Shown piece by piece: positions 35,787-45,229 of a DNA stretch of 64,000 bases. The stretch is taken from contig NZ_NEVK01000003.1 in the NCBI RefSeq assembly GCF_002261265.1, positions 868,001 to 932,000 on the forward strand, given 5' to 3'. This DNA is from Bordetella genomosp. 7. GTDB taxonomy: Bacteria; Pseudomonadota; Gammaproteobacteria; Burkholderiales; Burkholderiaceae_B. A model generated the notes under the pieces. It searched no databases. It saw nothing but the letters and a program-made list of their open reading frames with translations, and was not told the DNA's origin. The translations under genes and the position numbers were made by a program. How positions within the stretch are numbered: the stretch's first letter is position 1; the number at the start of each line of letters is the position of its first letter.

Positions 35787-36395
35787 TCACGCCGGCCCGG
35801 CGCCGTTGCGTTCGCCAAATGCCAGCCAGGTGGCGTGAGCCCGTATATCTTCGGGCCAGCCTTGCACGTGTACGGCGAAACGCTGCGCATCCCCTGCAAA
35901 CAGCGCGCGTGTCGCCTCTTCGAATCCAGGCAGCTCGCCCGCGATGGAAAGCATGAAGCGATAGGCCGCTTCAGTGCGTTGCCGCTGCCGGTCTGTGTCC
36001 GCGTTGGCGCGCCGCGCTTCTTCGACCAGTTTGCGCAGCGCCACCGATGCACCACCGGGTTGGGCGCCCAGCCATTCCCAATGGCGCGGTAGCAACGTAA
36101 CCTCGCGCGACACCACGCCTAATTTGGGTCGGCCACGACCGCGCGCCGGGGCAGGGGCGTGCGGCGCCGCATGGGTGGCGGGATGTGTGCGCGCGGTGAT
36201 CTCGTCGTCGCTGCCGCGCAGATCCACGTCCACCAGCCGGCCTGTGTCGTCGTCGTAGATGAACACCGGCTCCGATTCGTCTGCTTGCAGGGCGCGCTTG
36301 ACGGCCACCGCTACGGCGGGCAAGGGACCGGACGCGATAAGGCGGCGCCCCGCAAAGGCGGTGCAGTTCGATGGCGTGGGGTGGGATAGATCCAT
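35787..36395 (-). CDS. DUF2239 family protein
   Basis: Unknown function. It has 202 residues, no signal peptide. It shows FAGRRLIASGPLPAVAVAVK near the start, VFIYDDDTGRLVDVDLRG near 45, a basic linker with GRGRPKLGVVSREVTLLPRHWEWL, and a helical C-terminus with GGASVALRKLVEEAR and LPGFEEATRALFAGD. DUF2239 proteins are widespread in proteobacteria and the GRPKLG element recalls AT-hook-like DNA contacts, which is inference. AAGGAGACACT precedes the ATG. A strong promoter with CCGGGTAA repeats drives it. Confidence 0.85.
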   Translation of the reverse strand: MDLSHPTPSNCTAFAGRRLIASGPLPAVAVAVKRALQADESEPVFIYDDDTGRLVDVDLRGSDDEITARTHPATHAAPHAPAPARGRGRPKLGVVSREVTLLPRHWEWLGAQPGGASVALRKLVEEARRANADTDRQRQRTEAAYRFMLSIAGELPGFEEATRALFAGDAQRFAVHVQGWPEDIRAHATWLAFGERNGAGPA

Positions 36396-36421
36396 AGTGT
36401 CTCCTTCCAGCGTGACACGTT

Positions 36422-36464
36422 ATTATTTTCCGGGTAAAAAACCCCGTCAATATCACCCGGGTAA
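36422..36464 (-). promoter_or_regulatory. DUF2239 promoter with repeated CCGGGTAA elements
   Basis: On the minus strand, -35 TTGACG (36445-36450) and -10 AATAAT (36422-36427) are 17 bp apart. CCGGGTAA occurs at 36430-36437, between the boxes, and at 36457-36464, upstream of the -35. Copies are 27 bp apart in direct orientation. Spacing near two to three helical turns suggests a dimeric regulator. The local sequence is AT-rich against its surroundings. Confidence 0.55.
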
Positions 36465-36493
36465 TAATATGCAACGGTGATTGACGCTTCCCG

Positions 36494-36537
36494 ACTAGGT
36501 AGAAACACCTAGTAAACATGCGCCAAGCGCGTATAAT
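36494..36537 (+). promoter_or_regulatory. guaB promoter with ACTAGGT inverted repeat
   Basis: ACTAGGT (36494-36500), six bases, ACCTAGT (36507-36513) is a perfect inverted repeat lying where the -35 should be. -10 TATAAT is at 36532-36537, 25 bp before the guaB ATG. CTAG is a rare tetranucleotide in proteobacterial DNA, so its use twice here, and again before guaA, is unlikely to be chance. Confidence 0.6.
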
Positions 36538-36561
36538 CTCGCTTTGCGCCCGGAGTTCCCC

Positions 36562-38022
36562 ATGCGTCTCGTCCAAAAAGCGCTCACCTTCGACGATGTG
36601 TTGCTGGTGCCCGCCTACTCCGAGGTGTTGCCGCGCGACACCTCCCTGGTTACCCGTCTTACTCGCAACATCACCCTGAATATCCCCCTGGTGTCCGCCG
36701 CCATGGACACCGTGACCGAGTCACGCCTGGCCATCGCCATGGCGCAAGAGGGCGGTATCGGCATCATCCACAAGAATCTATCGGCCGACGAGCAGGCCAA
36801 GGAAGTCGCTCGCGTCAAGCGCCACGAGTTCGGCATCGTCATCGACCCGGTGACCGTCACGGCCGACATGAAGGTGCGCGACGCCATCGCCTTGCAGCGG
36901 CAGCACGGAATTTCCGGCCTGCCCGTCGTGGAAGGCAAGAAGCTCGTGGGCATCGTCACCAACCGCGACCTGCGCTTCGAAGACCGTCTCGACCAGCCCC
37001 TGCGCAACATCATGACGCCGCAGGAGCGGCTGGTCACCATGCCGGAAGGCGCCACGCTGGACCAGGCCCAGGCGCTGATGCACAAGCATCGCCTCGAGCG
37101 CGTGCTCATCGTCAATGATGCATTCGAGCTGCGCGGCCTGGCCACCGTCAAAGACATCGTCAAGAACACCGAACACCCCGTTGCCAACAAAGACGCCCAA
37201 GGCCAGCTGCGCGTGGGCGCGGCAGTCGGCGTCGGCGCCGGCACCGAAGAACGTGTCGAAAAACTGGTGGCCGCGGGCGTTGACGTCATCATCGTCGACA
37301 CGGCGCATGGCCATTCCGCCGGCGTGCTCGAACGCGTGCGCTGGGTGAAGCAGAACTTTCCCAAGGTCGAAGTCATCGGCGGCAACATCGCCACGGCCGA
37401 GGCCGCGCGCGCCCTGGTCGAGCATGGCGCCGACGGCGTCAAGGTAGGCATCGGGCCCGGCTCCATTTGCACCACGCGTATCGTGGCCGGCGTGGGTGTG
37501 CCGCAGATCACCGCCATCGCCGATGTGGCCAAGGCGCTCGAAGGCACCGGCGTACCCCTTATTGCCGACGGCGGCATCCGCTATTCGGGCGACATCGCCA
37601 AGGCCCTGGCGGCCGGCGCGTTTGCCTGCATGATGGGCGGCATGTTCGCGGGCACCGAAGAATCCCCGGGCGAAGTCGTGCTGTTCCAGGGCCGGTCGTA
37701 CAAGGCGTACCGCGGCATGGGCAGCCTGGGCGCCATGTCCGACGGCTCGGCCGACCGCTACTTCCAGGACCCCGCCAACAACGCCGACAAGCTGGTGCCC
37801 GAAGGCATCGAAGGCCGCGTGCCCTACAAGGGCAGCGTGCTGGCCATCATCTACCAGCTGGTGGGCGGCATCCGGGCTTCCATGGGCTATTGCGGCTGCG
37901 CCACCATCGACGACATGCGCACCAAAACCCAGTTCGTCGAGATCACGTCCGCGGGCGTTCGCGAATCGCACGTGCACGATGTGCAGATCACCAAGGAAGC
38001 GCCCAACTACCGCGCCGACTGA
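36562..38022 (+). CDS. guaB: inosine-5'-monophosphate dehydrogenase
   Basis: NAD-dependent oxidation of IMP to XMP, the first step to GMP. It has 486 residues. The barrel is split by a CBS pair (about residues 95-205, with [22 protein letters not shown]). The catalytic Cys lies in [15 protein letters not shown] near 305. A mobile flap and [12 protein letters not shown] are present, with the monovalent-cation site nearby. The ATG at 36562 ([15 protein letters not shown]) matches the family start. It is followed by a strong hairpin before guaA. Confidence 0.97.
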   Translation: MRLVQKALTFDDVLLVPAYSEVLPRDTSLVTRLTRNITLNIPLVSAAMDTVTESRLAIAMAQEGGIGIIHKNLSADEQAKEVARVKRHEFGIVIDPVTVTADMKVRDAIALQRQHGISGLPVVEGKKLVGIVTNRDLRFEDRLDQPLRNIMTPQERLVTMPEGATLDQAQALMHKHRLERVLIVNDAFELRGLATVKDIVKNTEHPVANKDAQGQLRVGAAVGVGAGTEERVEKLVAAGVDVIIVDTAHGHSAGVLERVRWVKQNFPKVEVIGGNIATAEAARALVEHGADGVKVGIGPGSICTTRIVAGVGVPQITAIADVAKALEGTGVPLIADGGIRYSGDIAKALAAGAFACMMGGMFAGTEESPGEVVLFQGRSYKAYRGMGSLGAMSDGSADRYFQDPANNADKLVPEGIEGRVPYKGSVLAIIYQLVGGIRASMGYCGCATIDDMRTKTQFVEITSAGVRESHVHDVQITKEAPNYRAD

Positions 38023-38033
38023 TCCGCACGGCC

Positions 38034-38045
38034 ACTAGGTACAAT
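38034..38045 (+). promoter_or_regulatory. ACTAGGT element with -10-like TACAAT before guaA
   Basis: ACTAGGT at 38034-38040 repeats the half-site found before guaB and runs directly into TACAAT (38040-38045). It is only 12 bp after the guaB stop and 75 bp before the guaA start. The element therefore sits upstream of both guanine-biosynthesis genes. Confidence 0.45.
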
Positions 38046-38055
38046 GCAATCCATC

Positions 38056-38099
38056 GCGCACCGGCAGAACCCAGCGGTTCTGGCCGGTGCGCTTTTATT
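38056..38099 (+). terminator. strong hairpin with T tract between guaB and guaA
   Basis: GCGCACCGGC-AGAACC, loop CAGC, GGTTCT-g-GCCGGTGCGC, followed by TTTTATTT. Sixteen base pairs with one bulge, ending 21 bp before the guaA ATG. It is either the guaB terminator, leaving guaA on the upstream TACAAT promoter, or an attenuator within the transcript. Confidence 0.8.
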
Positions 38100-38119
38100 T
38101 CCAAACCGGCAGAGTCTTC

Positions 38120-39715
<1,596 letters not shown>

Positions 39716-39852
39716 GCTACTGAGGCCGCGGCTGGCTGTCTGCGCCCCGACTACAGGTCGCGCGCAAGGCGCGGCCGTTTCCAGTTAGCCCACCTGTATG
39801 ACGTGATGCCGGTTTACCCGGTGTTGCTGATCGAGCGAGGGGGGTGGTAAAG

Positions 39853-40371
39853 ATGCGGGACGAGGTCGATACCGTGGGGCGCGTTACCCTGCTTGTGTTC
39901 TTTCTCATGGGGACGTTCGCGCTCCTGAGCTACATGGAATTGCGGCATGAGGTCGAGCGCATCACCTCGGAAACCGCGCTGGTTACAAATCACCTTACTG
40001 GCGAAGTCCGGCAGTGCAATACCCGCGGGAATGGCGACTGGAGTTGCCGCCCGGTAGATATGCAGGCTCGCCATTGGATTTTCGCGTTGATCCCATTCTG
40101 GCCGGCGCGCGACCATCTTGTGAACGACCTGCATGTGCATACGGTGCCGGCGGATGAGGCCTCATTCCTGTCGCCGCAAATTGTGGGGGACATGGGCACA
40201 TACGCTGCGTTTGCCATCGTGATGCTTGTTCTGGGTTTTATCTTGCGCGAAAAGAACTGGCGCCGCGATGCGTCAGGAGGTGGCGACGGCGGCGGCAGTG
40301 ATGGGGGTGGGCAGGCGACGGCGGCGCGTGAATTGCCCCAGCGCCGCCCGCGGCAACGTAAGGCGGACTAA
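39853..40371 (+). CDS. two-helix membrane protein of unknown function
   Basis: I do not recognise it. It has 172 residues. A membrane helix near the N-terminus (VTLLVFFLMGTFALLSYM) and a second near 120-140 (MGTYAAFAIVMLVLGFIL) flank a loop of about 90 residues that includes two Cys (QCNTRGNGDWSC), likely periplasmic and possibly disulfide-linked. The tail is Gly/Ser-rich then Arg-rich (PQRRPRQRKAD). ATG 39853 follows a GAGGGGGG run. Codon use is less GC-biased than the neighbours, so acquisition or relaxed selection is possible. Confidence 0.6.
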   Translation: MRDEVDTVGRVTLLVFFLMGTFALLSYMELRHEVERITSETALVTNHLTGEVRQCNTRGNGDWSCRPVDMQARHWIFALIPFWPARDHLVNDLHVHTVPADEASFLSPQIVGDMGTYAAFAIVMLVLGFILREKNWRRDASGGGDGGGSDGGGQATAARELPQRRPRQRKAD

Positions 40372-40543
40372 CCTTTTCGTGCGTTCTTGATTCGTATACG
40401 GCCAATCAGCAAAATACCGCGCTCTGGCGGGGCCAGCCATGGCGGTGTATCGACGTTCTTGCCGTAGCCATGGCAGCTCATTCTGATATCCGGTACGCGC
40501 GGCTGAGGGCGGCCGCGCAACCTTTGATGGCGGAGGTGTGCTG

Positions 40544-41320
40544 ATGATCGATCTGGAATTGCAGGGCAAGCGGGTGCTGGTGACCGGCGGCACCAAGGGC
40601 CTGGGGCGGGCCGTGGTCGAGCTGTTTGTCGAACAGGGGGCACGGGTGTTGACTGCCGCGCGGCGCCGCCCCGAAGACATTCCGGGCGCGATAATCATCG
40701 AAGCCGACCTGGCGACGCGGCAGGGGTGCGGTGCGGTTGCGGACGCGGTTGCCACGGAGCTGGGCGGCGTGGACATCGTCGTGCATGTGCTGGGCGGGTC
40801 GTCCGCGCCCGGCGGCGGGTTTGCCGCCCTGGACGATGACGAATGGCAACGCGAGCTTGAACTGAACCTGTTCCCCGCCGTGCGCCTGGACCGGGCGCTG
40901 CTGCCGGGCATGCTCGAAAGCGGCGAAGGGGTTGTCATCCACGTCACGTCCATACAGCGCATGCTGCCCTTGCCCGAGGCGACCACCGCCTACGCGGCGG
41001 CCAAGGCCGCGCTGTCTACGTATAGCAAAAGCCTGTCCAAGGAAGTGTCGCCGCGGGGCGTGCGGGTGCTGCGCGTGGCCCCGGGCTGGATAGAAACCGA
41101 GGCCGCCGTTGCGCTTGCCGAGCGCCTTGCCCGCGAGGCAGGCACCGACTACCAGGGCGGCAAGCAGATCATCATGGACTCGCTCGGTGGAATACCGTTG
41201 GGGCGGCCCGCCCGGCCCATGGAAGTCGCCAGGCTGATCGCGTTTCTGGCTTCGCCTTGCGCCGGCGCCATCACCGACACGGAATACATCATAGATGGCG
41301 GGTCAGTGCCCACCGCATGA
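40544..41320 (+). CDS. short-chain dehydrogenase/reductase (SDR)
   Basis: An NAD(P)-dependent oxidoreductase; substrate unknown. It has 258 residues. The cofactor motif [12 protein letters not shown] lies near residue 11, the active-site Ser region is [10 protein letters not shown] near 135, and the catalytic Tyr and Lys are in YAAAKAAL near 150. The C-terminal ends with the usual [19 protein letters not shown] lies 7 nt before ATG 40544, so the GTG two codons upstream is not used. It is convergent with the PAS-LuxR gene, 15 bp away. Confidence 0.9.
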   Translation: MIDLELQGKRVLVTGGTKGLGRAVVELFVEQGARVLTAARRRPEDIPGAIIIEADLATRQGCGAVADAVATELGGVDIVVHVLGGSSAPGGGFAALDDDEWQRELELNLFPAVRLDRALLPGMLESGEGVVIHVTSIQRMLPLPEATTAYAAAKAALSTYSKSLSKEVSPRGVRVLRVAPGWIETEAAVALAERLAREAGTDYQGGKQIIMDSLGGIPLGRPARPMEVARLIAFLASPCAGAITDTEYIIDGGSVPTA

Positions 41321-41335
41321 TGTTCAGCGCGAGGC

Positions 41336-42847
41336 CTAGCCCGGCGCCGTGCGGCGGCGCGGGCGGTTCGCGCGGCCGACAATGCCGCGCTGCTGCGCCC
41401 AGATGATCGCCGCACTGCGGCGATGCACGCCCAGCTTGCTGTATAGCGAGGCCACATGGTTGCGGATCGTGTGCCGCGAAAGACCCAGTTCCTGCGCAAT
41501 GTCGGCGTCGCCCAGGCCGCGGCACATCAGGCCCAGCACTTCGTGTTCACGCGCGGTAAGGTCGCCCAGTTCGGCGTGTGCAGAGGGCGCGACGCGCGGC
41601 TGGCGTATCTGGGCCAGCTTTTCGATGACGGTCTGGCTGAACCACGAGGCGTCTTTCATCACGGCCTCGATGGCTGCCATCAGCTCGGTTTCGCTGCGTT
41701 TGCGTTCGGTGATGTCCTGCAGCACGCTCAACATGCAGCGCTGGCCGCCAATGGTGACGGGCTCGACAGACAGCAGGCAATCGAGCAGGCTGCCGTCGCT
41801 GGTGCGCAATGGCATTTCGTAGGCCCGCAGGCTGCCCCCCTGCCTGAATGCCTTCACGGCAGGCCCAGGTGCGGGCCCCGAAAAGCCCAGCAGGCCCAGG
41901 GCATCGTCGTGCCGGGCCAGATCTGCGGCCGAGTAGCCGGTAGCGGTTTCGAATGCTTCATTGACTTCGAGCACTTTGCCTTCGCGCGTGCTCAGCAGCA
42001 TGGGCGCCGGCGCCAGGCGAAACACCGTCGAAAAGCGCTCTTCGCTATGGCGCAGGGCATGTTCGACCTGGCGCCGGGATTCCAGGTCGTTGTAAGTAAA
42101 CAGCATGCACGGATGCGGATCGTCGCCGATTTCGATGGGCTGGCCCGCCGCCAGCACAAGTTTCTGGCTGCCGTCGGGCAGCGAGATCAGCGTTTCGGTC
42201 TGCGGGATGGTGCGGCCTTCTGCAAGACGGGTGCGCAGGTCGGCGTCGCGCCCCGCGTCGCCCAATGCATCGACGTCGCCAAAATCATGGCCCAGCACGT
42301 CCTGGCGCTCGTAGCCGGTCATTTGCAGGAACCCCTGGTTGACTTTCACGTATTGCATATCCGCGAGCGAACAGATCAGCGCCGGGGCGGGGTTTGCGTT
42401 GAACGTGCGCTCGAAGCGCTGCTCAGCCGCGTGGCGCTGGGTGATGTCCAGCAGTATCAGCACCATGCCCTGTGGCTGCGCTTGCGCGTCGGTCACCAGC
42501 AGCCCGCGCACTTGCTGTATATGGCGGTGCTCCGGGTCGTGCCGGCGGCATACTTCGACGACCAGGTCCTTGAAGGCTTCTCCTGCCAGGACGCGGTCCA
42601 TCGGGTATTGCCGTGCCTGCAGTTTGCGCTGATTGAGATAGCGCAGGGCATATCGCTTGCGATAGCCGGCGGCGGTTTCGCCAAGGTCGGCCAGCGTCGT
42701 TGCGCCATGCATCTTGAGCGCCGTGTCGTTGGCCCACGCAATGCGGCGGTCCGGGTCCAGCAGGATGATGCCTTCGACGAGGTCATCAACAATTTCCAGC
42801 AGCAGCCGGCGCTCTGGGGTAAAGACGGTAGATGCCCGCTTTTTCAT
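41336..42847 (-). CDS. triple-PAS transcriptional regulator with LuxR-type HTH
   Basis: A sensory transcription factor in one chain. It has 503 residues. PAS-like domains are at about 15-125 (LVEGIILLDPDRRIAWAND), 140-265 (NANPAPALICSLADMQYVKVN) and 275-395 (APAPMLLSTREGKVLEVNEAF), each followed by a PAC-type segment such as LLDITQRHAAEQRF and LQDITERKRSETEL. The LuxR HTH is at about 430-490 (LTAREHEVLGLMCRGL and HTIRNHVASLYSKLGV). No kinase or receiver is present, so it is probably a one-component regulator. Signals and targets are unknown. Confidence 0.87.
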   Translation of the reverse strand: MKKRASTVFTPERRLLLEIVDDLVEGIILLDPDRRIAWANDTALKMHGATTLADLGETAAGYRKRYALRYLNQRKLQARQYPMDRVLAGEAFKDLVVEVCRRHDPEHRHIQQVRGLLVTDAQAQPQGMVLILLDITQRHAAEQRFERTFNANPAPALICSLADMQYVKVNQGFLQMTGYERQDVLGHDFGDVDALGDAGRDADLRTRLAEGRTIPQTETLISLPDGSQKLVLAAGQPIEIGDDPHPCMLFTYNDLESRRQVEHALRHSEERFSTVFRLAPAPMLLSTREGKVLEVNEAFETATGYSAADLARHDDALGLLGFSGPAPGPAVKAFRQGGSLRAYEMPLRTSDGSLLDCLLSVEPVTIGGQRCMLSVLQDITERKRSETELMAAIEAVMKDASWFSQTVIEKLAQIRQPRVAPSAHAELGDLTAREHEVLGLMCRGLGDADIAQELGLSRHTIRNHVASLYSKLGVHRRSAAIIWAQQRGIVGRANRPRRRTAPG

Positions 42848-42982
42848 ATGCCTCCGCCGGACAGCGCGCCCAATATACAGAGCGCCGGATCCGCATCGCG
42901 AAATTACCTGAAAATCGCGATGCCGTCTGTACGGTTTGTCCCTGCTGCGGATGCGCGCCGCCTGCCCGTCCCCCGGCCGGTG

Positions 42983-43963
42983 CTAGGCGCCCTTGATGTC
43001 GGCCTGCTTGATGACTTCGGACCACTTGGTCATCTCGGCATCGATGAACTGCGCGAAGGCGGCCGCATTGCCGGGCCGGGGCTCCATGCCCTGCGTCAGG
43101 AAACGCTGCCGGATGGCGAGGTCCGCCAGCGCGCGATTGACCTCGTCATCTAGCCGCCGCGTAATATCGGCGGCTACCCCCGCGGGGGTCATGAACCCGT
43201 ACCAGCCCGAGGCGATCACGCGCGGCAAGCCCTGGGCGGGCAGGGGTTGTGCGTTCGGATAAATGTCGCTGGCTTGCTCCGAGGCAACGCCCAGCACGCG
43301 CAGCCTGCCGCTTTCAATATGCGGCAAGGCGGCGGTGATGGCGGTCAGGGTGGCGTCCACGCGGCCGGCCAGCAGGTCGGTGTAGGCGGCCACATCGCCG
43401 CGATATTGCACTACCAGCCCATCGACGCCGGCATCGCGCAGGAAGAGTTCCGCTGCAAGATGTGGCAGGGAGCCGTTGCCCGGCGAGCCGAAAGTCAACC
43501 CGTCGGCGCGCGACTTGCCATAGGCAACCAGTTCCCCCGCCGACGTGGCGGGTGATTCCGCATTGACAACGAGAAACAGCGGGACGGTGGCCACCATGGC
43601 AACGGGTTGCAGATCCTGCTTCGGGTCGTAGCCCAGTTTGCCGTACAAGGCCTGCAGCGTGGAATAGGGCGCCGCCGCGTACAGGACGGTATAGCCGTCG
43701 GGCGGCGCGTCGGCCACGAACTCGTTGGCCACCCGAGTGCCGGCGCCCGCCTTGTTTTCCACGACGAAGCTACGGCCAAGACGCTGGGACAGGTAGTCTC
43801 CCAGCAGCCTGGCCGAGAGGTCGCTGGGGCCGCCGGCGCCATAGGGGCATACGATTTTCACCGTGCGCGATGGCCAGTTGTCCTGGGCGGACACCTGCGG
43901 CATGGTGCCGGCGCATGCGGCCGCGGCGGCCGCTTTCAGCAGGGCTCTTCGGCTGATGTTCAT
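42983..43963 (-). CDS. Bug (TctC) family solute-binding protein with Tat-like signal
   Basis: A periplasmic carboxylate-type receptor. It has 326 residues. The N-terminus MNISRRALLKAAAAAACAG contains a twin-arginine S-R-R-A-L-L-K motif, unlike the Sec-type signals of the other Bugs in the window. Family features include KIVCPYGAGGPSDLSARLLGDYL and VVENKAGAGTRVANEFV. The ATG at 43963 is preceded by AGGAGACAGAC. It is divergent from a LysR regulator across a 182-bp gap holding two perfect palindromes. Confidence 0.9.
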   Translation of the reverse strand: MNISRRALLKAAAAAACAGTMPQVSAQDNWPSRTVKIVCPYGAGGPSDLSARLLGDYLSQRLGRSFVVENKAGAGTRVANEFVADAPPDGYTVLYAAAPYSTLQALYGKLGYDPKQDLQPVAMVATVPLFLVVNAESPATSAGELVAYGKSRADGLTFGSPGNGSLPHLAAELFLRDAGVDGLVVQYRGDVAAYTDLLAGRVDATLTAITAALPHIESGRLRVLGVASEQASDIYPNAQPLPAQGLPRVIASGWYGFMTPAGVAADITRRLDDEVNRALADLAIRQRFLTQGMEPRPGNAAAFAQFIDAEMTKWSEVIKQADIKGA

Positions 43964-44057
43964 GTCTGTCTCCTGATTGTTGGAATAGGAGATCCGCCAC
44001 CGGTACCGCCCAACTTCGCTGCTCGCGCGAACCTCGTGCAACGATGATAGAGTGCAA

Positions 44058-44090
44058 GTTCTATTAGAACAATTTTCAAATTATTGAAAA
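44058..44090. promoter_or_regulatory. two adjacent perfect palindromes between Bug and LysR genes
   Basis: GTTCTA-T-TAGAAC at 44058-44070 and TTTTCAA-ATTA-TTGAAAA at 44073-44090, separated by two bases. Both lie in the AT-rich divergent gap, 95 bp from the Bug start and 56 bp from the LysR start. They are good candidates for the recognition and activation sites of the LysR protein. Confidence 0.6.
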
Positions 44091-44145
44091 CTTAGAAGCG
44101 CAGCTTATAAATGCTGCCGGCCGCAAGCCACCACGGGAGATGACG

Positions 44146-45060
44146 ATGGCCGTTGAAGTCACACTGAGACAGTTGCGGGCGTTCATTGCCGTGCTGGAAA
44201 GCGGCAGCTTTTCCACGGCCGCCGACACGATGCATCTATCGCAGGCGGCGCTGAGCGGCCTGGTCAAGGAACTGGAAGCCCGGTTGGGCGTCCGGCTGCT
44301 CGACCGTAATACGCGCAGTGTGCAGGCGTCGGCCGTGGGGTCCGAGTTCGAGCCCATGGTGCGGCGGGTGTTGGCGGACCTGGACGAGGCGCTCGCCAGG
44401 GTGACCAATCTGAAAGAACTGCGGCGCGGACTGGTGCGCGTTGCCGCGCCCGAGACACTGTCGTGCACGTTGATGCCCGAGCTCATGGCCGGCTACGGCG
44501 CCCGCTATCCGGGCGTGGATGTCCGCTTCGACGACGTGCCGATCGAGCAGGTGCTGGCGGGCCTGCAGGGCGGCAGCGCGGATATAGGTTTCGGGCCTGC
44601 GGGAGTGCTGACGGACGATGCTTTCGAAGCGCACCCGCTGCGCGTGGACCCGTTGTGGGCGGCGCTGCGGGCGGACGATCCGCTGGCCGCGGGCGAGTCC
44701 GTCACCTGGAAGGCGTTGCGCGAGCGGCCGCTGATCAGCTATATGCCCAACCTTGTACGCAATGTGCTCAGCAATGTGCCGTCCCGCCATCATCCCCACA
44801 GCATTGTGCAGGTGCATCGGGTCAACACGGCGTTGGCCTTATTGAGAGTCAGGCCGGGGTGGGCGATATGCCCGTCTATGGCTCGATCACTGGTCGAAGG
44901 GTTTGGCCTGGTATTTCGGCCGTTACGCCAGCCCGTCGTGACGTGGCGTATCGCATTGTTCGCGCGTCCCCGGTTGTCGCTGTCGCCGGCAGTGGAGAGT
45001 TTCCTCGATTACACGCTGCACGCCGCGCGGGGGGATGCGCAGGGCGCGCCGCCGCAGTGA
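44146..45060 (+). CDS. LysR-family transcriptional regulator
   Basis: Probable regulator of the divergent Bug gene and possibly of the fusion gene downstream. It has 304 residues. The winged HTH is at 1-60 (RQLRAFIAVLESGSFSTAADTM and SQAALSGLVKELEARL). The substrate-binding domain follows from 90, with GLVRVAAPETLSCTLMPELM. I chose ATG 44146, six bases after GGGAG; ATG 44140 would sit directly on the binding site. The end of the protein is Ala/Gly/Pro-rich. Confidence 0.88.
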   Translation: MAVEVTLRQLRAFIAVLESGSFSTAADTMHLSQAALSGLVKELEARLGVRLLDRNTRSVQASAVGSEFEPMVRRVLADLDEALARVTNLKELRRGLVRVAAPETLSCTLMPELMAGYGARYPGVDVRFDDVPIEQVLAGLQGGSADIGFGPAGVLTDDAFEAHPLRVDPLWAALRADDPLAAGESVTWKALRERPLISYMPNLVRNVLSNVPSRHHPHSIVQVHRVNTALALLRVRPGWAICPSMARSLVEGFGLVFRPLRQPVVTWRIALFARPRLSLSPAVESFLDYTLHAARGDAQGAPPQ

Positions 45061-45229
45061 GTCCATGCCCGCAACGCGGGGCGTCGCGGCGCGATAAATA
45101 ATCTGCGCTTATAAATTGCTCGGAAAACTCGTCTTGTCCGATAAAAAGCGCGCCGGTATCTTTCGAATTTGCCAGCGTTGGGTTTCGCGCGCTCCGTGCG
45201 GTCGCGCTACGGCAGGTATCGGGATACTC

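Noticed and set aside
45116-45229. Longer N-terminus for the acyl-CoA synthetase fusion
   Set aside because: The 38 extra residues are basic and unlike the family. The CoA-binding domain begins right after ATG 45230.
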